Positions 1 through 5,004 of a stretch of DNA of 6,066 nucleotides are shown in pieces (position 1 is the stretch's first letter; each line of letters begins with the position of its first letter). Under the pieces are notes generated by a model. The model made no database searches. It was not told where the DNA came from and was given only the letters and a program-made list of their open reading frames with translations. This DNA comes from Clostridia bacterium (GTDB lineage: Bacteria; Bacillota; Clostridia; Oscillospirales; QAKW01), in NCBI GenBank assembly GCA_017442025.1, contig JAFSBD010000087.1, forward strand, positions 1-6,066. Reading direction: 5' to 3'. The translations under genes and the position numbers were made by a program.

Positions 1-956
1 ATCTCTATCTGGAAAAAGAGACCCAACCCGCTCCCAAGCGCAAGCTCATCCTGCCCCTTTCCCTCAGCGCCGCCGCGGCGGTGCTTGCGCTGACCGTTGG
101 CCTTTCCTTCTGGCTCAACCGCCCCGAATATATTGAAGACAGTATGGGCGATATGGATACCATCATTTCCGGATCTCCCTCCACCAAACCCGAAAAAGAT
201 CCCGATGCCGAGGATTTTCTCAGCGGCACCGCCGATGACGAGCAAAAGGGGGACAGCGCGGCAAAGCCGGACGAAAATAAAGGAACCCAAAAGCCCTCCG
301 CCACCCCCGATGAGGAGGCCGAGGGCGAAAACAAAGCCCCCGTCGACGTCGGCGATGAAGGGGAAGAGCCTTCCGCCGAGGATGATCAATCAAAGGGCGA
401 GGATGCCGAGGCGCAAGAGCCGGAGCAGCAAGCTCCCGCCGATCCCACCATACCCATCGAGATCGAGAATGCGACCACTACCACCTATGCCAGCCTGCAG
501 TTTTTCCTGGACGATCTGAGCCAAGGCACCGCCTTGGGGTATAAGAAGAACTATTATGCGGATTCCTCGCTGATCATCGTTCCCTCTTTTCTGCCCCGCA
601 CCGCCCGCTTCCGTCAGCTTTACCTGAACAGCAGCGGGAAATACAGTTATTCCTATTGCTTCTCCGCCGCGGATCAGCAATATTTTCTGGATATTGAGGT
701 GGGGGCCACCCTGCCCCGCACCTTGCGGGATCTCAACCTGCGGAAATCCAGCGCTCTAACCGAAAAGGTGGGCTTCGACAAAAAGGGCAATCAGCGCATT
801 TATTATTTCGGAAATTTCGATAAATGCACCGTTACCCTTCGTCCGGTGGATGCCAAGGCACCCCTCCCCACTCAGGAGCAGACCGATACCCTGCTGGGCG
901 ATTTTCAACTCGCCCGCTGCACCGCGGAAAACCCGCTTTTATCTATGGTTTATTAA
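1..956 (+). CDS. Single-pass membrane protein with acidic linker and extracytoplasmic domain (5' truncated, unknown function)
   Basis: The reading frame is open from position 3 to the TAA at 954-956, giving 317 visible residues; the true start lies left of the window. The GTG at 81 falls inside the membrane helix, so it is unlikely to be the start. In order, I see a short cytoplasmic tail ending in a basic KRK, one hydrophobic helix (about nt 45-116), a linker of about 95 residues dominated by D, E, K, P and A (about nt 170-455), and a C-terminal domain of about 160 residues with alternating hydrophobic/aromatic strands and two Cys residues (nt 656-658 and 827-829 approximately). The basic side predicts N-inside, C-outside topology. 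This architecture fits the membrane anti-sigma-factor-like proteins of Firmicutes, whose N-terminal zinc-binding or sigma-binding part would be off the left edge, but I do not recognise the family. The terminator at 956-988 ends its transcript. Function unknown. Confidence 0.8.
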   Translation, partial: LYLEKETQPAPKRKLILPLSLSAAAAVLALTVGLSFWLNRPEYIEDSMGDMDTIISGSPSTKPEKDPDAEDFLSGTADDEQKGDSAAKPDENKGTQKPSATPDEEAEGENKAPVDVGDEGEEPSAEDDQSKGEDAEAQEPEQQAPADPTIPIEIENATTTTYASLQFFLDDLSQGTALGYKKNYYADSSLIIVPSFLPRTARFRQLYLNSSGKYSYSYCFSAADQQYFLDIEVGATLPRTLRDLNLRKSSALTEKVGFDKKGNQRIYYFGNFDKCTVTLRPVDAKAPLPTQEQTDTLLGDFQLARCTAENPLLSMVY

Positions 957-988
957 AAAAATGCGATGCGTTTGCATCGCATTTTTTG
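956..988 (+). terminator. Rho-independent terminator after the membrane-protein gene
   Basis: The arms 956-969 and 974-987 are perfectly complementary (core atgcgatgc / gcatcgcat, flanked by A6/T6), with a four-base gttt loop at 970-973. The right arm ends in a T run. The hairpin begins at the last base of the stop codon. The A-tract on the left side means it could also work on the minus strand. It separates the upstream gene from spoIVB. Confidence 0.9.
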
Positions 989-1005
989 TTTGCCAAAAAC
1001 TGAAT

Positions 1006-1035
1006 TGCATATCTAAAATCCATCGTCAAACACTA
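1006..1035 (+). promoter_or_regulatory. Candidate sporulation (sigma-G/sigma-F type) promoter of spoIVB
   Basis: TGCATA at 1006-1011 matches the -35 element typical of forespore sigma factors. After 17 bases, AACACTA at 1029-1035 matches five of seven positions of a CATACTA-like -10 element. It sits after the upstream terminator and 22 bases before the spoIVB start codon, leaving room for the gaggtg ribosome-binding site at 1044-1049. In Bacillus subtilis spoIVB is known to be expressed in the forespore from sigma-F/sigma-G. That the match is functional here is inference, since the -10 is imperfect and the region is AT-rich. Confidence 0.4.
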
Positions 1036-1057
1036 TCTATTGTGAGGTGTCAAGACG

Positions 1058-2185
1058 ATGAAAAAGTTTTTTAAATTTTTAAGGATCCCGGCGGCTTTAT
1101 GCACCGCCGCCGCGTTATTCGGTTTTTATTATACGCAAATTCCATCGGAATATTCTTGCTATCCCGGCCAGTCCCCCACCGATAGCGTCATCTATACGCT
1201 GGAGGGAGAAAGCGCGGAAGGGGAAAGCTATTCCGCCAAGGTCAAGCTTTTCGGCCTGCTTCCCATCAAGGACGCCACCGTCCATCAGATCTCCCAAAAG
1301 CAACTGACGGTTTTGGGCACGCCCTTCGGCGTGAAATTATATACCAAAGGGGTGATCGTTGTGGATACCGAGGAAGAGAGTCCCGGGGTGAAAGCGGGCA
1401 TTCAGATAGGGGATATTATCCTGACCTATAATAATGAAGAGATCCATTCCAATTCTGACCTGCGGGAGCAGGTGCAAAAATGCGGCGGCAAACGGCAAAA
1501 GGCCACCATCCGCCGCAACCAACGCACTCAGACCGTTTGGGTAACCCCCGCCAAGACCGAGGAGGGCTATACCGTTGGTCTCTGGGTACGGGACAGTACC
1601 GCAGGCCTGGGAACGCTCACCTATTATGACCCCCAGACCAATACCGTTGCGGGGCTGGGCCATTCCATCTCCGATGTGGATACAGGGCTGACCATGCCGG
1701 TGGAGCGGGGAACGCTGGTTACCGCCGAGATCACCGGCGTTCGCGCCGGGGAGGCGGGCGACCCCGGCGAGCTCTTAGGCCGCCTGGCGGACCGCACCCT
1801 CGGCACCGTTACCACCAACAACGATGCAGGCCTTTTCGGCCTCGCCGCTTCCCCCTTTGAGGGGGTCAGCTACCCCGTCGGCCTCAAGGACGAGGTGGAG
1901 GTGGGCGAAGCCCAGATCCTCTGCACCCTTGGCGCAAACGCCCCCGAAGCCTATACTATTCGTATAACAAAGGTCAATAATAACTTATCGGAATTAAGAA
2001 ACCTCTGCATTCAGGTAACGGACGAGCGCCTCTTGGCCAAAACGGGCGGGATCGTGCAGGGCATGAGCGGCAGCCCCATCCTGCAAAACGGCAAGATCAT
2101 CGGTGCGGTGACCCACGTGCTGATCAGCGATCCCACCGCCGGCTACGGCATCTTTATCGAAAATATGCTCAAAACCGCAAATTAA
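1058..2185 (+). CDS. spoIVB: SpoIVB peptidase, PDZ-domain S55 serine protease of the sporulation checkpoint
   Basis: This 375-residue protein carries an N-terminal membrane anchor/signal (about residues 10-27), a PDZ domain (about 85-165, with the GVKAGIQIGDII stretch), and an S55 peptidase domain. The catalytic residues are all visible: His202 in GLGHS, Asp322 in VTDERLL and Ser337 in GMSGSP. The 15-residue Asp-Ser spacing equals that of B. subtilis SpoIVB (D363/S378). In that organism the protein is secreted from the forespore into the intermembrane space, where it cleaves itself and SpoIVFA, releasing SpoIVFB to process pro-sigma-K. It is shorter than the B. subtilis protein (about 426 residues), mostly before the PDZ domain. 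The ATG at 1058 is supported by gaggtg at 1044-1049. It appears monocistronic between two terminators, and spo0A does not follow it. Identification is confident; the substrate in this organism is inferred. Confidence 0.96.
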   Translation: MKKFFKFLRIPAALCTAAALFGFYYTQIPSEYSCYPGQSPTDSVIYTLEGESAEGESYSAKVKLFGLLPIKDATVHQISQKQLTVLGTPFGVKLYTKGVIVVDTEEESPGVKAGIQIGDIILTYNNEEIHSNSDLREQVQKCGGKRQKATIRRNQRTQTVWVTPAKTEEGYTVGLWVRDSTAGLGTLTYYDPQTNTVAGLGHSISDVDTGLTMPVERGTLVTAEITGVRAGEAGDPGELLGRLADRTLGTVTTNNDAGLFGLAASPFEGVSYPVGLKDEVEVGEAQILCTLGANAPEAYTIRITKVNNNLSELRNLCIQVTDERLLAKTGGIVQGMSGSPILQNGKIIGAVTHVLISDPTAGYGIFIENMLKTAN

Positions 2186-2226
2186 GTAGCAAAAGAGCAG
2201 GTAAAAAAGACGCATCATAAAACAAA

Positions 2227-2262
2227 AAAGGTGTCGAAGTCAGAAGTGATTTCGACACCTTT
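2227..2262. terminator. Bidirectional terminator between spoIVB and the convergent araC-type gene
   Basis: The arms aaaggtgtcgaa (2227-2238) and ttcgacaccttt (2251-2262) pair perfectly, and G-T, T-A and C-G pairs extend the stem inward to a six-base loop (2242-2247). On the minus strand the stem is followed by a run of six Ts (complement of 2224-2229), a strong signal for the araC-type gene ending at 2359. On the plus strand the tail is weaker (ttt ac ttt), so it probably serves both convergent genes with different efficiency. Confidence 0.85.
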
Positions 2263-2300
2263 ACTTTATCCCAAATAGTATAAAAATCAAAACAATTTTC

Positions 2301-2362
2301 TTAGGAGGCGGAAAAACTGGTTGGAAGATATACGGAGAACAATAAATTATTTCTCTTTCTAA
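2301..2362 (+). other. Orphan Shine-Dalgarno site with a 13-codon ORF (possible gene-start relic)
   Basis: AGGAGG at 2303-2308 is a near-perfect ribosome-binding site, yet no gene of ordinary length begins after it. The nearest start in range is the TTG at 2321, about 12 bases downstream. It opens a frame of 13 codons (reading MEDIRRTINYFSF) that stops with the TAA at 2360-2362, overlapping the end of the opposing araC-type gene. A weak TATAAA lies at 2279-2284 without a good -35 element. It could be the stump of a gene displaced when the araC-dgo block arrived, a leader peptide, or chance. I favour relic or chance over a functional peptide. Confidence 0.25.
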
Positions 2363-3165
2363 TTTTTATGACCATTATGTAATGCGAAATAGTCGCTTGG
2401 TGTACAACCAAATTCACTCTTAAACACACGATAAAATGTCCGTATTGAAGTGAATCCGCTTTCCAAGGCGCAGTAGATATGGGTATTTTTTCCGTCCCGC
2501 ATCAGCAGCATGGCGTTTCTCAAGCGAAGAATATTTACGTATCGGTTGATGCCGATGCCGAAGGAGGCCTTGAAATAGCGGGAAAGATAGGCCTTGCTGT
2601 AACCAAAAGCCGCCGCCAGCGAATCGAGGCTGATCTCGCCGCGAAAGTTTTGGTTGAGGAAAAAGAGGATCCTTGAAGAAAGCCCGGTATCCATCGCAGC
2701 TTGGGTATTTTCCAAAAAAAGATGATCCAATACGATCCCCAAAATGACGTAGATATACCCCCGCCGCCGGACCTCGTTGCTTCCATCCGACTTGAGGGCT
2801 TCCAAAAAGAACTTTATTTTTTTCACCGTTTCCTCATCACAGATGAAGGGATTTTGGATCTGCTTGTTTTGGACCGCCGCCGTAAATTCCCTGCAAAGGT
2901 CGGGCGGGACGATCAGGATGCTCGACCTTGAGCGCCCCATCGAGCGGAACAAATGGGAATCATAGCTCAACGCAACCGCCATCTGATCTTTTTTCAGCAA
3001 TTGCCGATGGGTATTGATGCACGCGTCGATCTCCCCCTCGTCCACAAAATATAATTCGATCTGGGAATGAAAGTTGAACTGACATTGCCCGTCGATATTA
3101 TCGTCGACGGTCTGTTTATATAATTCGCGGCTTCGTTCGCGCTCGATATCAAATTGGATCCGCAT
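2359..3165 (-). CDS. AraC-family transcriptional regulator, divergent to the galactonate operon
   Basis: This 268-residue protein has an N-terminal cupin-like sensor region (about residues 25-95, with His33 and Glu37 in the usual positions of the first strand pair) and a C-terminal AraC DNA-binding domain. The first helix-turn-helix lies about 178-199 (SLDSLAAAFGYSKAYLSRYF). The second lies about 228-250, with the family signature around GF-S--TFYRVFK-EFG-TPSDY at 237-260. The start at 3163-3165 is set by a strong gggaggag site (complement of 3171-3178) five bases away. Such regulators usually bind a small sugar or sugar acid and activate an adjacent catabolic operon. The divergent arrangement and a 21-bp direct repeat between the genes make control of the aldolase-kinase-dgoD operon likely. 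The ligand (galactonate or a keto-deoxy intermediate) is inferred. It differs from E. coli DgoR, which is a GntR-family repressor. Confidence 0.92.
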   Translation of the reverse strand: MRIQFDIERERSRELYKQTVDDNIDGQCQFNFHSQIELYFVDEGEIDACINTHRQLLKKDQMAVALSYDSHLFRSMGRSRSSILIVPPDLCREFTAAVQNKQIQNPFICDEETVKKIKFFLEALKSDGSNEVRRRGYIYVILGIVLDHLFLENTQAAMDTGLSSRILFFLNQNFRGEISLDSLAAAFGYSKAYLSRYFKASFGIGINRYVNILRLRNAMLLMRDGKNTHIYCALESGFTSIRTFYRVFKSEFGCTPSDYFALHNGHKN

Positions 3166-3186
3166 ACGCGCTCCTCCCGTACAGCA

Positions 3187-3224
3187 AAAATTGGCATATT
3201 CTTTTGTTTATTTGGCAAGACTGT
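3187..3224. promoter_or_regulatory. Putative AraC-type operator: TTGGCA direct repeat at 21-bp pitch
   Basis: TTGGCA occurs at 3191-3196 and again, in the same orientation, at 3212-3217. The offset is exactly 21 bp, or two helical turns. Tandem half-sites with this pitch are the known arrangement at AraC-family sites such as araI1-araI2. The proximal copy reaches the -35 position of the TATAAT at 3240-3245, which suits direct activation. Only the six-base core plus one flanking A is shared, so the assignment is a hypothesis. Confidence 0.45.
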
Positions 3225-3245
3225 GTTATAAATTTATTCTATAAT
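3217..3245 (+). promoter_or_regulatory. Promoter of the aldolase-kinase-dgoD operon
   Basis: A perfect -10 TATAAT lies at 3240-3245. At 17 bp upstream the -35 position (3217-3222, aagact) is poor, as expected for an activator-dependent promoter. An alternative is TTGTTT (3204-3209), 17 bp, TATAAA (3227-3232). Both would give a leader of roughly 45-60 bases before the ATG at 3297. No convincing catabolite-response (cre) site is visible, and I could not identify a clear promoter for the opposing araC-type gene. Confidence 0.5.
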
Positions 3246-3296
3246 AACATAAAAAGGGGCAAAAGAAAAGCCGTTTATTAAAAAGGGGGTATTTTT

Positions 3297-3956
3297 ATGC
3301 GCGACGTCGTTATAAAAGAGATCTGCAAGCAAAAAATCATCGCCATCGTTCGCGGGCTGAACCGTGAAGAAGCGGTTGCCGCCGCCAAGGCCTTATACGA
3401 GGGCGGCATCACCTTGGTGGAGGTGACCTTTAATCAAAAAGCGCCCGAAACCTTTACCGAAACCGCCAAGACCATCCAAGCGATCAAAGAGGAGATGGGC
3501 GATAAAATGCTCGTCGGCGCGGGGACCGTTACCTCCCCGACGCTGGTAATGCTGGCGGCCGATGCCGGCGCGGCCTATATTATCTCTCCGGATACCGATC
3601 CGGCGGTCATTCAAAAAACCAAAGAATTGGGGCTGGTCTCCATCCCGGGCGCCTATACCCCCTCGGAAGCAAAACGGGCACACAACGCCGGAGCAGATTT
3701 TGTCAAGCTCTTTCCCTGCGTGGGGGATGCCGCGGCATACGTCAAGGCAGTCTGCGGCCCCTTAAACCACATCCGGTTCCTGGCCGTGGGCGGCGTTGAT
3801 TCCAATAATGCCGCGTCGTTTTTGGCGGCAGGAGCCGTTGGCGTCGGCGTCGGCGGAAACCTTGTCAACAAAGAATGGATCAAGGCGGGAAGCTGCGAAA
3901 AAATTTGCGCTATGGCAAAGGAATACCGTTCGAAATTAAATAGTGAGGAGAAATAA
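3297..3956 (+). CDS. eda: 2-keto-3-deoxy-6-phosphogluconate / 6-phosphogalactonate aldolase
   Basis: This 219-residue class I aldolase has the KDPG-aldolase TIM-barrel motifs: catalytic Glu42 in VEVTF, the GAGTV strand (74-78), Schiff-base Lys137 in GADFVKLFP, and the phosphate-binding GG loops (AVGGV at 163-167 and the Gly-rich 180-188). It cleaves a 2-keto-3-deoxy-6-phospho sugar acid into pyruvate and glyceraldehyde 3-phosphate in the cytoplasm. Two active-site positions look like E. coli DgoA rather than Eda: Asn46 where Eda has Arg49, and Val164 where Eda has Thr161. With dgoD two genes downstream, the natural substrate is probably the galactonate-derived phosphate; this is inference, as many family members are bifunctional. 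The ATG follows aaggggg at 3283-3289. It is the first gene of the operon, and its stop lies two bases before the kinase start. Confidence 0.93.
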   Translation: MRDVVIKEICKQKIIAIVRGLNREEAVAAAKALYEGGITLVEVTFNQKAPETFTETAKTIQAIKEEMGDKMLVGAGTVTSPTLVMLAADAGAAYIISPDTDPAVIQKTKELGLVSIPGAYTPSEAKRAHNAGADFVKLFPCVGDAAAYVKAVCGPLNHIRFLAVGGVDSNNAASFLAAGAVGVGVGGNLVNKEWIKAGSCEKICAMAKEYRSKLNSEEK

Positions 3957-3958
3957 AG

Positions 3959-4981
3959 ATGAAAAAGATCGTTACCTTCGGTGAAATTATGATGCGCCTA
4001 AATCCGGAAGGGTATCAACGCTTCGTTCAGGCGGAAAAATTTGAGGCAAGCTATGCGGGCGGCGAGGCAAACGTTGCCGTTTCCCTTGCAAACCTTGGGA
4101 TGAATGCAGCCTTTATCTCCAAGGTCCCCGCCCACGAGATCGGGCAATGCGCCGTCAACGCCCTTCGGCGGTATGGGGTGGATACGCAAGGGATCCTGCG
4201 CGGCGGCGAACGGCTGGGCCTATATTTCGTGGAAAAAGGGGCTTCCCAAAGAGCCTCCAAGGTCATCTACGATCGGGCAGGCTCCGCCATCGCAAAGGCG
4301 GATGCCGCTGAATTTAATTGGAAAGAACTTCTGGACGGCGCCGATTGGTTTCATTTCACCGGCATCACCCCCGCCCTCGGGGGCGCCCTGCCCGAGATCT
4401 GCCTTGAAGCCTGCAAGGCCGCAAAGGCGCTTGGCGTCAAGGTCAGCTGCGATCTGAACTACAGAAATAAGCTTTGGTCCCGCCGGGAGGCCCAAAAGGT
4501 GATGTCTGCGCTGATGCCCTACGTGGATCTTTGCATCGCCAACGAGGAGGACGCCAAGGACGTTTTCGGCATCGAGGCCGAAGATACCGATCTGACCGCA
4601 GGCAAGGTCAACCACAACGGATATATCAGCGTTGCCCGCCAGCTGACCGAACGGTTCGGCTTTGAAAGGGTGGCGATCACCCTGCGGGGCAGTATTTCCG
4701 CCTCGGATAACGAATGGGCGGCGATGCTCTACAGCGACGATCAAGCCTTCTTCTCTCCGAAATATACCGTCCATATCGTGGATCGCGTGGGCGGCGGGGA
4801 TAGCTTTGGCGCAGGCCTTATCTACGCCCTGCTTTCGGAATACGACGCGCAAAAGGCCATCAATTTCGCGGTGGCAGCCTCCTGCCTGAAGCATAGCATT
4901 GAGCAGGATTTCAATCTCGTATCCGTTTTTGAGGTGGAATCCCTTGCAAAGGGAAACGCTTCGGGACGGGTGCAACGATAA
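3959..4981 (+). CDS. kdgK: PfkB-family 2-keto-3-deoxy-gluconate/galactonate kinase
   Basis: This 340-residue sugar kinase of the ribokinase/PfkB family shows both family signatures: the N-terminal AGGEANVAVSLANLG (33-47) and the C-terminal DRVGGGDSFGAG (275-286), with catalytic base Asp281 and the anion-hole GGG. Residues characteristic of keto-deoxy-gluconate kinases are present: Tyr89, Tyr104 and Arg106 (IYDR) and Arg169 within the D-N-R--LW motif (165-173). It transfers phosphate from ATP to the 6-hydroxyl of a 2-keto-3-deoxy sugar acid. The start is fixed by gtgaggag (3943-3950), which lies inside the end of the aldolase gene; the two-base gap implies translational coupling. In this operon its substrate is probably 2-keto-3-deoxy-galactonate, made by DgoD. 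It is unrelated in fold class to E. coli DgoK, so it would be a functional substitute; the substrate is inferred. Confidence 0.92.
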   Translation: MKKIVTFGEIMMRLNPEGYQRFVQAEKFEASYAGGEANVAVSLANLGMNAAFISKVPAHEIGQCAVNALRRYGVDTQGILRGGERLGLYFVEKGASQRASKVIYDRAGSAIAKADAAEFNWKELLDGADWFHFTGITPALGGALPEICLEACKAAKALGVKVSCDLNYRNKLWSRREAQKVMSALMPYVDLCIANEEDAKDVFGIEAEDTDLTAGKVNHNGYISVARQLTERFGFERVAITLRGSISASDNEWAAMLYSDDQAFFSPKYTVHIVDRVGGGDSFGAGLIYALLSEYDAQKAINFAVAASCLKHSIEQDFNLVSVFEVESLAKGNASGRVQR

Positions 4982-5004
4982 AACGGAAAAAAGCGGTGAT
5001 ATAA

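Noticed and set aside
81..83. GTG as the start of the first gene
   Set aside because: It falls within the transmembrane helix, the frame stays open to the left edge, and a plausible basic cytoplasmic tail is encoded upstream.
5..334. 109-codon minus-strand frame rich in Ser
   Set aside because: It is antisense to the same linker and membrane helix, with no ribosome-binding site or family features.
97..519. 140-codon plus-strand frame rich in Pro, Arg and Lys
   Set aside because: It is the +1 shadow of the acidic linker of the membrane protein; the biased codons of the D/E/K/P/A-rich linker create it.
3225..3248. Inverted repeat gttat/ataac and the palindrome ataaatttat as an operator
   Set aside because: The match is short and made almost only of A and T, so it is expected by chance in promoter DNA and overlaps the -10 region.
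3255..3280. Catabolite-response (cre) element around gaaaagccgttta
   Set aside because: It has a CG centre with A/T flanks but matches too few positions of the cre consensus and lacks its inverted symmetry.
4220..4975. 251-codon open frame on the minus strand opposite the kinase gene
   Set aside because: It lies wholly inside a confidently identified PfkB kinase gene and its translation has no recognisable motif. Long antisense frames are expected opposite GC-rich coding DNA.
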